This document shows positions 19,715-28,461 of a DNA stretch of 64,000 nt, one piece after another (position 1 is the stretch's first letter; every line of letters starts with the position of its first letter). Below the pieces are notes generated by a model. That model made no database searches, had not been told where the DNA came from, and worked only from the letters and a program-made list of their open reading frames with translations. The stretch comes from Pseudoxanthomonas sp. X-1 (lineage in GTDB: Bacteria; Pseudomonadota; Gammaproteobacteria; Xanthomonadales; Xanthomonadaceae): the NCBI RefSeq assembly GCF_020042665.1, contig NZ_CP083376.1, positions 3,322,001 through 3,386,000 on the forward strand, written 5' to 3'. The translations under genes were made by a program, and so were the position numbers.

Positions 19715-20869
19715 TCAGCCGCGCTTGGCCAACGGCACGAACTCCAGGTCCTCAGGCCCGGTGTAGTTGGCGCTGGGGCGGATGATCTTGCCGTCGATGC
19801 GCTGCTCGATCACGTGCGCGCTCCAGCCCGCGGTGCGCGCGATGACGAACAGCGGCGTGAACATCGCCGTCGGCACGCCCATCATGTGATAGCTGACCGC
19901 ACTGAACCAATCCAGGTTGGGGAACATCTTCTTGATGTCCCACATCACCGTCTCCAGGCGCTCGGCGATGTCGTACATCTTGGTGCTGCCCTGCGCCTTG
20001 GACAGATCGTGGGCGACCTGCTTGATCACCTTGTTGCGCGGATCGCTGACCGTGTAGACCGGGTGGCCGAAGCCGATCACCACTTCCTTGCGCTCGACGC
20101 GCGCCTTGATGTCGGCCTCGGCCTCGTCGGGCTTGTCGTAGCGCTTCTGCACTTCGAAGGCCACTTCGTTGGCGCCACCGTGCTTAGGCCCGCGCAGCGC
20201 GCCGATGCCGCCGCAGATGGCGCTGTACATGTCGCTGCCGGTGCCGGCGATGACTCGGCAGGTGAAGGTGGAGGCATTGAACTCGTGCTCGGCGTAGAGC
20301 ACCAGCGAGGTATGCATGGCTTCGACCCATTCCTTGCGCGGCTCCACGCCATGCAGCAGGTGCAGGAAGTGGCCGCCGATCGAATCGTCATCGGTCTCCA
20401 CATCGATGGCGCGGCCGTTGTGGCTCCAGTGGTACCAGTACAGCAGCATCGAGCCCAGGCAGGCCATCAGCCTGTCGGCGATGTCGCGCGCGCCTGGATG
20501 GTTGTGGTCGTCCTTCTCCGGCAGCACGCAGCCCAGCACCGACACGCCCGTGCGCATGACATCCATCGGATGGGCCGAGGCGGGCAGCTCCTCCAGCGCG
20601 GCCTTGACCGCGGCGGGCAGGCCGCGCAGCGATTTCAGCTTGGCCTTGTAACCGCGCAGCTCGTCGCGCGTGGGCAGCTTGCCGTGCACCAGCAGGTAGG
20701 CGACTTCCTCGAACTCGCTCTTGGCCAGGTCCAGGATGTCGTAGCCGCGGTAGTGCAGGTCGTTGCCGGTGCGACCGACGGTGCACAGCGCGGTGTTGCC
20801 CGCTGGCGTGCCGGACAGGGCGACGGATTTCTTCGGCTTGAAGCCGGGGGCGGTGGTTTGCTCGGACAC
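19715..20869 (-). CDS. prpC: 2-methylcitrate synthase, GTG start
   Basis: A 384-residue enzyme condensing propionyl-CoA with oxaloacetate to 2-methylcitrate. Catalytic residues are His230 (PKHGGANE), His269 (GFGHPVY) and Asp320 (NLDWFSAV). The sequence from [20 protein letters not shown] through [20 protein letters not shown] is close to E. coli PrpC rather than to GltA. The start is GTG at 20867-20869, with GGAGG at 20877-20881 seven bases upstream; no ATG fits. It lies 38 bp after the DUF1003 gene and is the last gene of prpB-DUF1003-prpC. Propionyl-CoA arrives from PrpE and from odd-chain or branched catabolism. Confidence 0.95.
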   Translation of the reverse strand: MSEQTTAPGFKPKKSVALSGTPAGNTALCTVGRTGNDLHYRGYDILDLAKSEFEEVAYLLVHGKLPTRDELRGYKAKLKSLRGLPAAVKAALEELPASAHPMDVMRTGVSVLGCVLPEKDDHNHPGARDIADRLMACLGSMLLYWYHWSHNGRAIDVETDDDSIGGHFLHLLHGVEPRKEWVEAMHTSLVLYAEHEFNASTFTCRVIAGTGSDMYSAICGGIGALRGPKHGGANEVAFEVQKRYDKPDEAEADIKARVERKEVVIGFGHPVYTVSDPRNKVIKQVAHDLSKAQGSTKMYDIAERLETVMWDIKKMFPNLDWFSAVSYHMMGVPTAMFTPLFVIARTAGWSAHVIEQRIDGKIIRPSANYTGPEDLEFVPLAKRG

Positions 20870-20907
20870 GGTGTTTCCTCCCGATGTTGGGCTTTGACGT
20901 GAGGTGT

Positions 20908-21513
20908 TCAGGACGATGCGGCCGGCGGCGCGTCGCGCTGGGCCAGCAGCTGCTGCAGCATCTCGATCTGGCGGTTCTGCAGTTCGACCAGCGTGGCCCA
21001 GTCCTGTTCGCGCAGCTGGTTGAGCTTCTCGTGCACCTGCAGGATTTCCAGTTCGGATTTGACGTTGACCTGGTAGTCGTTCTCCGCGCGCAGACGGTCG
21101 GAGGCGGCCTGGCGGTTCTGGCTCATCATGATGATCGGCGCCTGGATCGCGGCCAGGCACGACAGGCACAGGTTGAGCAGGATGTAGGGATAGGGATCGA
21201 ACGCCCTGGCCAGCACGAAGCTGTTGATCCCCATCCACACCGCCAGGAACACGCCGAAGGCGATGATGAAGCTCCAGCTGCCGCCGACCTCGGCCACGCG
21301 GTCGGCCACGCGCTCGCCCAGGCTACGGTTCTGATTGAACTCGCGCGCCACGTTGCGCGCGACCTGGCGCTTGGCGATGAAGCGCTCGACGATCGCGCGC
21401 TCCTCACCCTGCAGCTTGTCCAGTTCGGTCTGCAGCAGGTGGCGCGCGGTTTCGCGCCGGTCGATGCGGGTACGACGCTGGCGTTCGGCGGCGGGCGGGC
21501 GCGGGATGTTCAT
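20908..21513 (-). CDS. DUF1003 membrane protein
   Basis: A 201-residue inner-membrane protein of unknown function. A basic, helical N-terminus (residues 1-75, rich in Arg/Glu) precedes two membrane helices with a short loop between them: [20 protein letters not shown] at about 80-100 and [20 protein letters not shown] at about 108-128. The loop holds ARAFDPYPY and the second helix ends [12 protein letters not shown], the most conserved DUF1003 segment. The C-terminal 65 residues are polar and predicted coiled-coil. It sits between prpB and prpC with gaps of 33 and 38 bp on the same strand, so it is probably co-transcribed with methylcitrate-cycle genes; what it contributes there is not known. 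Confidence 0.88.
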   Translation of the reverse strand: MNIPRPPAAERQRRTRIDRRETARHLLQTELDKLQGEERAIVERFIAKRQVARNVAREFNQNRSLGERVADRVAEVGGSWSFIIAFGVFLAVWMGINSFVLARAFDPYPYILLNLCLSCLAAIQAPIIMMSQNRQAASDRLRAENDYQVNVKSELEILQVHEKLNQLREQDWATLVELQNRQIEMLQQLLAQRDAPPAASS

Positions 21514-21546
21514 GGGCAGGCGGGGATCAGCTCGGTGGGAGCCCGA

Positions 21547-22434
21547 TCATGCGCGCTTGCCGGCGAACAGCGCATCCAGCTTGTGCTCGAAGGCGTGGTA
21601 GCCGATGCGTTCGTACAGCTCCTCGCGGGTCTGCATGGTGTCCAGCACCGCCTGCTGCGAGCCGTCCTGGCGGATCGCCTGGTAGACGCGCTCGGCGGCC
21701 TTGTTGGCGGCGCGGAAGGCCGAGAGCGGGAACAGCTGGATCGCCACGCCGACGCTGGCCAGTTCCTCGCGGGTGAACAACGGCGTGGCACCGAACTCGG
21801 TGATGTTGGCCAGCACCGGCACCTTCACCGCCTCAACGAAGCGCCGATAGGTGTCCAGGTCATAGGCGGCCTCGGCGAAGATGCCGTCGGCGCCGGCCTC
21901 CACGCAGGCGATGGCGCGTTCGATCGCCGCATCCACGCCCTCGGCCTGGATGGCGTCGGTGCGCGCGATCAGGAAGAAGTCCGGATCGGTCTTGGCGTCG
22001 GCCGCGGCCTTGACCCGGTCGGCCATCTCGCCCTGGCTGACGATCTCCTTGCCCGGGCGGTGACCGCAGCGCTTGGCGCCGACCTGGTCCTCGATGTGGC
22101 AGGCGGCCGCGCCGGCCTTGATCAGCGACTTGATGCTGCGCTCGATGTTGAACGCGCTGGCGCCGAAGCCGGTGTCGATGTCCACCAGCAGCGGCAGCTC
22201 GCACACATCGGTGATGCGGCGGGTGTCGATGAGCACGTCCTCCAGGGTGTTGATCCCCAGGTCCGGCAGGCCCAGCGAGCCGGCGGCGACGCCGCCGCCG
22301 GACAGATAGAGCGCCTTGTAGCCGGCGCGCCTGGCCAGCAGGGCGTGGTTGGCATTGATCGCGCCGATCACCTGCAGCGGGGACTCGGCGGCCAGGGCGG
22401 CGCGGAAGCGGGCGCCGGGGCTGGAAGTGGACAT
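21547..22434 (-). CDS. prpB: Methylisocitrate lyase
   Basis: A 295-residue PEP mutase/isocitrate lyase superfamily enzyme that splits 2-methylisocitrate into pyruvate and succinate. Motifs include [35 protein letters not shown] (magnesium ligands), [20 protein letters not shown] with the catalytic KRCGH, and IARTDA. The KRCGH signature and length distinguish it from longer AceA isocitrate lyases. The start ATG at 22434 has AGGAG upstream. It is the first gene of prpB-DUF1003-prpC. A palindrome overlapping its proposed -35 box and a divergent DNA-binding citrate-synthase-like protein suggest local regulation. Confidence 0.95.
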   Translation of the reverse strand: MSTSSPGARFRAALAAESPLQVIGAINANHALLARRAGYKALYLSGGGVAAGSLGLPDLGINTLEDVLIDTRRITDVCELPLLVDIDTGFGASAFNIERSIKSLIKAGAAACHIEDQVGAKRCGHRPGKEIVSQGEMADRVKAAADAKTDPDFFLIARTDAIQAEGVDAAIERAIACVEAGADGIFAEAAYDLDTYRRFVEAVKVPVLANITEFGATPLFTREELASVGVAIQLFPLSAFRAANKAAERVYQAIRQDGSQQAVLDTMQTREELYERIGYHAFEHKLDALFAGKRA

Positions 22435-22492
22435 GGCGGACTCCTGGATCGGGATGGAGGCGCGGCGCGGGGGCGCTCGCGGGACGACGCGC

Positions 22493-22529
22493 AATCTGGC
22501 ACCCTGCGATGCATTGATCAATCTTGATC
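22493..22529 (-). promoter_or_regulatory. prpB promoter candidate with overlapping palindrome
   Basis: The inverted repeat GATCAA-TC-TTGATC spans 22516-22529. Read on the minus strand, its promoter-proximal arm is TTGATC (22516-22521), which sits 17 bp from CAGATT (22493-22498) and would serve as the prpB -35 box. The same palindrome ends 17 bp before the divergent HTH-citrate-synthase gene. A bound dimer could cover the prpB -35. Confidence 0.4.
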
Positions 22530-22546
22530 GCACAAATCAACCTGTC

Positions 22547-23776
22547 ATGGACCATGACCTGATTCCGGCCGCCACGGCCTGCGAGCTGCTCGGCATCACC
22601 AGCGCCACGCTGTACGCCTATGTCAGCCGCGGCCTGCTGGAATCGCGTCCCGGCCCGGACCATCGCAGCCGCATGTACCGGCGCCAGGACGTGGAACGGC
22701 TGGCGCAGAACAAGCGTGCCGGTCGCGGCGCGGCGCGCGGCGCGGCACAGAGCCTGGATCGCGGCCTGCCCGTCCTGGAGACGGGCATTTCACTGATCCA
22801 GGCCGACGGCCCCTACTACCGGGGCCGCTCGGCGGTGGCCGCCGTGCGCGCGGGCGCGACGCTGGAACAGACCGCGCGGCTGCTGTGGGACAGCGGCGGC
22901 CACGATCCTTTCGCCGCGCCGCCTCCGCCCTGGTCACCGACCGTGGCGCGGCTGGCGCTGGACCAGGGCCTGCCGCCGCTGGAGCGCACCCTGGCCTGCA
23001 TGCCGCTGCTGGCGCTGGAGGTGCGGCATTCGTTCAACCTGGCACCGGCGGTGCGCTTCGACGTCGCCGCGCAGCTGCTGCGGCAGAACGCGGCGCTGCT
23101 GATCGGCCGGCAGCCCGCGCCCGAGCCCGTGCACCTGCAGCTGGCTCAGGCCTGGGTGCCGGGCGATGCGGACTTCGCCGAACTGGTCCGCGCCGCGCTG
23201 GTGCTGTGCGCCGACCACGAACTGAATGTCTCGGCCTTCGCCGCGCGCGTGGTGGCCTCCACCGGCGCGCACCTGCACGCCACGGTGTGCAGTGGACTGG
23301 CCGCGCTGTCCGGCCCGCGCCATGGTGGCGCGACCGCGCGTGCCTATGCGCTGCTGCAGGCCGGTGCCTACGAAGTGGCGGCGCGCTGGGCGCGCGGCGA
23401 CGACCTGCCCGGCTTCGGCCATGCGATGTATCCGCATGGCGATCCGCGCGCGGCCGAGCTGCTGACGATGCTGCGCGCTCGCCGCGCCGATTGCCCGCGC
23501 CTGGCGCAGCTGGAGGCGCTCATCGCCCGTGCCGAAGAGGCCAGCGGCCTGCGTCCCAACGTCGATCTGATGCTGGCCGCGCTCTGCTTCCTCTACGACC
23601 TGCCGGCCTCACCCGCCCTGGTGCTGTTCGCCAGCGGTCGGCTCGCCGGCTGGCTGGCGCACGCGCTGGAGCAGCAGACCCTGGGCAAGTTGATCCGCCC
23701 GCGTGCGCGGTACGTGGGGCTGCCGCCGGAGGAGCCAGGAACGGGTGGAAAGCAGCGAGAAACGAGGAACGGGTAG
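22547..23776 (+). CDS. MerR-like HTH fused to citrate-synthase domain, putative regulator
   Basis: A 409-residue two-domain protein. Residues 4-53 form a MerR/excisionase-type helix-turn-helix (AATACELLGITSATLYAYVS, then RGLLESRP and a wing ending YRRQDVERL). After a basic linker (54-66), residues about 75-395 are a citrate-synthase fold. All three catalytic positions are kept: His259 (GPRHGGAT), His292 (GFGHAMYP) and Asp340 (RPNVDLML), plus DHELNVSAFAARVVAST. It is therefore either an active enzyme that binds DNA or a sensor reading acyl-CoA or oxaloacetate. It is divergent from prpB with a palindrome between. The last 15 residues (EEPGTGGKQRETRNG) come from repeat-like DNA. The fusion architecture exists in other bacteria; I know of no settled function. 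Confidence 0.82.
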   Translation: MDHDLIPAATACELLGITSATLYAYVSRGLLESRPGPDHRSRMYRRQDVERLAQNKRAGRGAARGAAQSLDRGLPVLETGISLIQADGPYYRGRSAVAAVRAGATLEQTARLLWDSGGHDPFAAPPPPWSPTVARLALDQGLPPLERTLACMPLLALEVRHSFNLAPAVRFDVAAQLLRQNAALLIGRQPAPEPVHLQLAQAWVPGDADFAELVRAALVLCADHELNVSAFAARVVASTGAHLHATVCSGLAALSGPRHGGATARAYALLQAGAYEVAARWARGDDLPGFGHAMYPHGDPRAAELLTMLRARRADCPRLAQLEALIARAEEASGLRPNVDLMLAALCFLYDLPASPALVLFASGRLAGWLAHALEQQTLGKLIRPRARYVGLPPEEPGTGGKQRETRNG

Positions 23777-23830
23777 AAAGAGAAGCGCAAGCGCGGCTCG
23801 CCGCGCCCACTCGCTCCTCTCCACCCGCTC
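23740..23830. repeat. Purine-rich repeat with hairpin between HTH-CS gene and prpE
   Basis: GGAACGGGTGGAAAG (from about 23748) recurs as GGAACGGGTAGAAAG (from about 23766); the first copy and the stop TAG at 23774-23776 belong to the preceding gene. A GCGCGGC-TC-GCCGCGC hairpin follows (23791-23806); beyond it, read on the minus strand, is TTGCGCTTCTCTTTC, so it may terminate prpE. GAGCGGGTGG in inverse orientation lies at about 23820-23829. Confidence 0.5.
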
Positions 23831-23840
23831 CTGACGCGGC

Positions 23841-25745
23841 TCAACTCCCCGCGTCCGGTCCACGCGACAGCGCGCGGCGCACTTCCTCCAACGCATTGGG
23901 ATCGTCCAGCGTGGACAGATCGCCCGGGTCGGCTCCCTGAGCCAGGGCCTGGATCGAGCGCCGCAGCAGCTTGCCCGAGCGCGTCTTGGGCAGCGCGTTG
24001 ACGATGTACACCCGCGCCGGCCGCGCGACCGCGCCCAGATCGGTCTCCACGATCCTGCGCATGCCATCGGCCGCGCTGTTGCGGGCGGCGGCTTCGTCGG
24101 TGGCCTGGCGCAGGGTCGCGAACACGATCGGCACCTGACCCTTCACCTCGTCCGCCACGCCCACCACCGCCGCCTCGGCCACCGCACCGAAGCCGGATAC
24201 CGATTCCTCGATCTCGCGCGTGCCCAGCCGGTGCCCGGCCACGTTGATCACATCGTCGGTGCGGCCGAGGATGAAGGTATAGCCGTCCTCGTCGCGGATC
24301 GCCCAGTCCAGCGAGCTGTACAGCAGTTCCTTGAAATGGCTGAAGTAGCTGTCGAGGAAACGCTGGTCGTCGTTCCAGATCGTGCTCATGCAGCCCGGCG
24401 GCAGCGGCGGCTGCATGACCAGCACACCCTTCTGGTTGGGGGCGACTTCCTCGCCGGTGGCCTCGTCGATGACCTTCATGCGGTAGCCGAGGTTGGGGAA
24501 CCCCGGTGAGCCGAAGCGGACCGGCTTCATGTCCACGCCCGGCAGCACGCACAGCGCGGGCCAGCCCGTCTCGGTCTGCCAATAGTTGTCGATCACCGGC
24601 TTGCGCAGCGCGTCGGTGATCCAGTGCGCGGTGGGCTCGTCCAGCGGCTCGCCGGCGAGGAATAGGTACTTCAGCTCGGACAGATCGTGGCGCCGGATGA
24701 AGTCGACATCGTGCTTCTTCAGCACGCGGATCGCGGTCGGCGAGGAGAACATCGTGCGCACGCCGTACTGCTCGCACAGCGCCCACCAGATGCCCGGGTC
24801 GGGATGGGTGGGCAGGCCTTCGTACAGCAGCGAGGTGCAGCCGCCGATCAGGGGCCCATAGACGTTGTAGGAGTGCCCCACCGCCCAGCCCACGTCCGAG
24901 GTGGAGAACATCACCTGCCCCGGCGCGCAGTCGAAGATGGTGCGCATCGATTGCGCCATCGCCACCGCATAGCCGCCGACATCGCGCTGCACGCCCTTGG
25001 GCTTGCCCGTGGTGCCGGAGGTGTAGAGCAGATAGCTCGGCTCGTTGGACTCCAGCCATTCCACTGGCACCTGCGTCTGGCCGACCTGCGCGCGCAGGGT
25101 GGCGTAGTCCTCGTCGCGGCCGGGCACCTTGGGTTCGGCCGGATCGAGATCGCGCGAGACGATCAGCACCTTGGGCGGGGCGAACCTGGCCTCGGCGCAG
25201 GCCGCATCGATCATCGGCTTGTACGGAATCACCTTGCCGCCGCGGATGCCCGCGTCCGCGGCGATCAGCAGCTTGGGCCTGGCGTCATCGATGCGCAGGG
25301 CCAGGTTGTGCGCGGCGAAGCCGCCGAACACCACCGAGTGGATCGCGCCGATGCGCGCGCAGGCGAGCATGGCGAACACCGCCTCGGCCATGTTGGGCAT
25401 GTACACCACCACCCGGTCGCCGCGGCCGACGCCCAGCTGCCTGAGCACCGCGGCGAAGGCGTTCACCTCGGCGTGCAGCTGCCGGTAGGTGATCTCGCGG
25501 GTGACGTTGGTCTCGGTGGACACGGCCACCAGCGCCAGCTGGTCCGGGCGCGTCTCCAGATGGCGATCGACGGCGTTGTAGCAGAGGTTGGTCTGCCCGC
25601 CGACGAACCACCTGCGGAACGGCGGATTGGAATAATCCAGGATCTGCCGCGGCGGGACATGCCAGTGGATGGCCTTGGCCTCCTCCGCCCAGAACGCCTC
25701 CGGCTCCTCGACCGAACGGCGGTACACCTCTTCGTACGATGACAT
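23841..25745 (-). CDS. prpE: Propionyl-CoA synthetase
   Basis: A 634-residue AMP-forming acyl-CoA synthetase converting propionate, CoA and ATP to propionyl-CoA. An ACS-family N-terminal extension (YEEVYRRSVEEPEAFWAEEA) is followed by the P-loop YTSGTTGKPKG near 250 and then VQRDVGGYAVAM, the stretch that marks PrpE rather than Acs. It also has DNYWQTETGWPA, the hinge region DEDGYTFILGRTDDVINVAGHR and the C-terminal catalytic lysine in PKTRSGKLLRR. The start ATG 25745 has GGGAGG upstream. It is convergent with the HTH-citrate-synthase gene. Two GACCATGGTC palindromes lie 63-90 bp upstream of the start. Confidence 0.92.
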   Translation of the reverse strand: MSSYEEVYRRSVEEPEAFWAEEAKAIHWHVPPRQILDYSNPPFRRWFVGGQTNLCYNAVDRHLETRPDQLALVAVSTETNVTREITYRQLHAEVNAFAAVLRQLGVGRGDRVVVYMPNMAEAVFAMLACARIGAIHSVVFGGFAAHNLALRIDDARPKLLIAADAGIRGGKVIPYKPMIDAACAEARFAPPKVLIVSRDLDPAEPKVPGRDEDYATLRAQVGQTQVPVEWLESNEPSYLLYTSGTTGKPKGVQRDVGGYAVAMAQSMRTIFDCAPGQVMFSTSDVGWAVGHSYNVYGPLIGGCTSLLYEGLPTHPDPGIWWALCEQYGVRTMFSSPTAIRVLKKHDVDFIRRHDLSELKYLFLAGEPLDEPTAHWITDALRKPVIDNYWQTETGWPALCVLPGVDMKPVRFGSPGFPNLGYRMKVIDEATGEEVAPNQKGVLVMQPPLPPGCMSTIWNDDQRFLDSYFSHFKELLYSSLDWAIRDEDGYTFILGRTDDVINVAGHRLGTREIEESVSGFGAVAEAAVVGVADEVKGQVPIVFATLRQATDEAAARNSAADGMRRIVETDLGAVARPARVYIVNALPKTRSGKLLRRSIQALAQGADPGDLSTLDDPNALEEVRRALSRGPDAGS

Positions 25746-25775
25746 CCACGCCCCTCCCGAGAGCCGATGCCCGGG

Positions 25776-25840
25776 AGCATAGAGGGCGTCCGCGCGCCCG
25801 GCCGTTGGACCATGGTCGATGCTTGGACCATGGTCGAAGC
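25776..25840 (-). promoter_or_regulatory. prpE promoter region with tandem palindromes
   Basis: On the plus strand TTGGACCATGGTCGATGC (25805-25822) is followed immediately by TTGGACCATGGTCGAAGC (25823-25840), an 18-bp tandem repeat. Each holds the perfect palindrome GACCATGGTC (25808-25817, 25826-25835). On the minus strand TATGCT (25776-25781) is the best -10; the -35 position (CGGCCG) is poor, as expected if an activator bound at the palindromes is needed. Confidence 0.5.
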
Positions 25841-25879
25841 CGGGCCGCGGCGGCGCCTCAGCCGTCGAGCTCTCTTGGC

Positions 25880-26671
25880 CTACTTCCCGGCAGCCTCGAG
25901 CTCGCCGACGGTGACGTGCCCCTTCCATCCGTCAAAATACTTGTCCGAATAGACCCGGATCGCGCGTACGACTGCGTCTTCGGAGGCCGAGGTACATGCT
26001 TCCGGCGTTCCGTTCCCTTGGGCCTCCAGCCCCTCGATCCGCGTAATTCCCACGCCATTGACGCCGCTGAAGCACCAACCCGTCCCGTAGGCCGGATTGC
26101 TGGTGATCTCCTTGAGGTTGCGGTTCAAGCGCCGGTCCGCCCGAAGCGCGGCGAACGCATCCCCGTAGCGTGGCTGCAACTGCTGCCGGAGCAAAGTCGC
26201 GCGCTCCTTCTCGGCGGGGGAAACCTTGGACAGTGCCGACTGATAAAGCGCCACCGCGTCCGGCTCCTTGCGCTCGGCGGCGAGCGCCAGCCAGGCCAGC
26301 CCCAGCGGTCGATCCTGCGGCACGTGGTCCCCATTGAAGTACGCAGTCCCCAACGCCCGCTGCGCGAACTTGTTGCCCCACCCCGCGGACAGCCTGAACA
26401 TCTCTTCGGCCTGTTGATACTTGTCCTCAAGCCAGTAGCGCTTGGCCAAGCAGAAGTTGAACTCGCCCGGCAGCACGCGGAACATCAGCTCGCCGCAGGA
26501 CGGATTGACGCGTCCATCGGTCGAGGCCACCCGGGCCGCCTCCTCGGACATGGTCTCCTCGTCCTGCGTGGACGCCTTCTGCTGTGCCTGCGCGGCCAGC
26601 GGCATCCATGACAGGGTCAAGGCCGCCAGCAAGTTCAGGGCAGCCCTCGCACACCGCATTCCAACGTCCAT
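25880..26671 (-). CDS. Exported protein with Sel1-like repeat, function unknown
   Basis: A 263-residue secreted protein. The signal peptide is MDVGMRCARAALNLLAALTL... ending AQA-QQK. Residues about 75-150 include YWLEDKYQQAEEMFRLSAGW and FAQRALGTAYFNGDHVPQDR, the alternating helices and GNxxAQ-like spacing of Sel1/TPR-like repeats used for protein binding. The C-terminal part contains paired cysteines (GWCFSGVNG, EACTSAS) and no enzyme motif. Start 26671 is supported by AAGGAG six bases upstream. It lies 49 bp downstream of the acyl-CoA synthetase gene on the same strand and may be its operon partner; a shared function is not apparent. Confidence 0.72.
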   Translation of the reverse strand: MDVGMRCARAALNLLAALTLSWMPLAAQAQQKASTQDEETMSEEAARVASTDGRVNPSCGELMFRVLPGEFNFCLAKRYWLEDKYQQAEEMFRLSAGWGNKFAQRALGTAYFNGDHVPQDRPLGLAWLALAAERKEPDAVALYQSALSKVSPAEKERATLLRQQLQPRYGDAFAALRADRRLNRNLKEITSNPAYGTGWCFSGVNGVGITRIEGLEAQGNGTPEACTSASEDAVVRAIRVYSDKYFDGWKGHVTVGELEAAGK

Positions 26672-26720
26672 TGCGCACTCCTTCGCTGTGGTGGACCGAT
26701 CATGCCAGAACGAGGCGCCG

Positions 26721-28346
26721 CTAGAGCTCCCGCGCCCGGTCGCGCAGCACGAATTTCTGCACCTTGCCGGTGGCCGTGCGCGGCAGTTCGCCGAAAACGA
26801 AGGCGCGCGGCACCTTGTAGCCGGCCAGGTGCGTGCGGCAATGCTGCTGCAGGGCGTCCACGTCCACTGGGGCCGCGTCCGACTTGAGTTCAACGAAGGC
26901 GCACGGCGTCTCGCCCCACTTCTGGTCTGGCCGCGCCACCACGGCCGCGGCCATGACCGAGGGATGCCGGCACAGCGCGTCCTCGACCTCGATGGAGGAA
27001 ATGTTCTCGCCGCCGGAGATGATCACGTCCTTGGAACGGTCGCGGATCTTGGCGTAGCCATCGGGATACACGACGGCCAGGTCGCCGGTGTGGAACCAGC
27101 CGCCCTCGAACGCCCGCGCCGTGGCATCGGGATTCTTCAGGTAGCCCTTCATGGTGATGTTGCCGCGGTACATGATCTCCCCGACCGTCGTACCGTCCCA
27201 CGGCACCGGCGCCAGCGTCTCCGGGTCGAGCACCTGCATGTCCTCCTGCAGCAGGCAGGCCACGCCCTGGCGACTGTTGAGCTCGGCGCGCGCAGCGATG
27301 TCCAGCGACTCCCATTCCGGCCGCGGGATGCACAGCGACGCCGGCCCGTAGACTTCGGTCAGGCCGTAGACGTGGGTGATGTGGAAGCCCATGCGCTCCA
27401 TGCCCTCGATCACCGCCGCCGGCGGCGCGGCGCCGGCGATCTGCGCGCGGACGCCGCCGATGCCCTGCTTCCATGCCTCGGGCGCGGCCACCAGCGCGCT
27501 GTGGATGATCGGCGCGCCGCAGTAATGGGTGACGCCGTGCTCGCGCATCAGCTCGAACACGCGCCTGGCATCGAACCTGCGCAGGCACACCTGCAGGCCG
27601 GCCACCGCCGCCATCGTCCAGGGGAAGCACCAGCCGTTGCAGTGGAACATCGGCAGCGTCCACAGGTACACCGGATGCTGCGGCATCGACCAGTCGATGA
27701 TGTTGGCCACCGCATTCAGGTACGCGCCGCGGTGGTGGTAGACCACGCCCTTGGGATCGCCGGTGGTGCCGGAGGTGTAGTTGAGCGAGATCGCCTCCCA
27801 CTCGTCGTCCGGCAGCCTCATCCCGAACTCGGCATCACCGCCCGCGAGGAACGCCTCGTACTCGATCTCGCCGAGGAACGCGCCTGTGTCCACCTCCGCA
27901 TCGTCCACGTCGATCACGCGCGGCTTGTGGCGGCACAGTTCCAGCGCCTGGGCGATCACCGGCGCGAATTCCCGATCGGTGAACAGCACCTTGGCCTGCG
28001 CGTGATCGAACATGAAGGCCAACGTCGCCGCGTCCAGGCGCGTATTGAGCGTGTTGAGCACCGCGCCGAGCATGGCCGGGCCGTAATGCAGCTCGAACAT
28101 CGCCGGCGTGTTGGGCAGCATCGCCGCCACCGTGTCGCCCCTGCCCACGCCCCAGCGCTGCAGCGCGCTGGCCAGGCGCCGGCAGCGCGCGTCCTCATCG
28201 GCCCAGGTCAGTCGGCGCTCGCCATGGACCAGGGCCACGCGCTGTGGATGCACCTGCGCGGCCTTGCGCAGGAAGGTCAGCGGCGAGAGTGCGGTGAAGT
28301 TGGCCGGGTTACGCTCCAGCCCGGCGGCATAGGCCTGCTGCGACAT
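26721..28346 (-). CDS. Acyl-CoA synthetase, medium-chain/AlkK-like
   Basis: A 541-residue AMP-forming ligase activating a carboxylic acid to its CoA thioester. It has the P-loop YTSGTTGDPKGV (about 184-195), VYGLTEVYGPA, GWFHTGDLAVVYPDGYAKIRDR cut by the hinge, IISGGENISSIEVED and the C-terminal catalytic lysine in TATGKVQKF. The opening MSQQAYAAGLERNPANFTALSPLTFL is that of a group including AlkK medium-chain ligases and the methylmercaptopropionate ligase DmdB, so the exact substrate is uncertain. Start 28346 follows GGGAGG. A palindrome related to those before prpE lies 59 bp upstream, which suggests joint control of acyl activation. Confidence 0.85.
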   Translation of the reverse strand: MSQQAYAAGLERNPANFTALSPLTFLRKAAQVHPQRVALVHGERRLTWADEDARCRRLASALQRWGVGRGDTVAAMLPNTPAMFELHYGPAMLGAVLNTLNTRLDAATLAFMFDHAQAKVLFTDREFAPVIAQALELCRHKPRVIDVDDAEVDTGAFLGEIEYEAFLAGGDAEFGMRLPDDEWEAISLNYTSGTTGDPKGVVYHHRGAYLNAVANIIDWSMPQHPVYLWTLPMFHCNGWCFPWTMAAVAGLQVCLRRFDARRVFELMREHGVTHYCGAPIIHSALVAAPEAWKQGIGGVRAQIAGAAPPAAVIEGMERMGFHITHVYGLTEVYGPASLCIPRPEWESLDIAARAELNSRQGVACLLQEDMQVLDPETLAPVPWDGTTVGEIMYRGNITMKGYLKNPDATARAFEGGWFHTGDLAVVYPDGYAKIRDRSKDVIISGGENISSIEVEDALCRHPSVMAAAVVARPDQKWGETPCAFVELKSDAAPVDVDALQQHCRTHLAGYKVPRAFVFGELPRTATGKVQKFVLRDRAREL

Positions 28347-28372
28347 GACACCTCCCTGGTGGCGGAAGCGCC

Positions 28373-28416
28373 AGCGTAGCGACGCAATCCGGGCGGCGCG
28401 GCTCGACCTTGGTCGA
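28373..28416 (-). promoter_or_regulatory. Promoter region of the acyl-CoA synthetase gene with palindrome
   Basis: TCGACC-TT-GGTCGA (28403-28416) has perfect 6-bp arms. TACGCT (28373-28378 on the minus strand) is a possible -10, placed 26 bp from the GACC-N2-GGTC core (28405-28414), the same distance as at prpE. Confidence 0.4.
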
Positions 28417-28461
28417 AGCCCAAGGCATGTCACGAACGATGACCGACGCGCCCCCAAAGCA

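Noticed and set aside
22547..23776. Reading the HTH-citrate-synthase as a plain second citrate synthase with a wrong start
   Set aside because: The helix-turn-helix is in frame, has the full MerR-type pattern and starts at the only ATG with a sensible upstream region; removing it would leave no initiator at the domain boundary.
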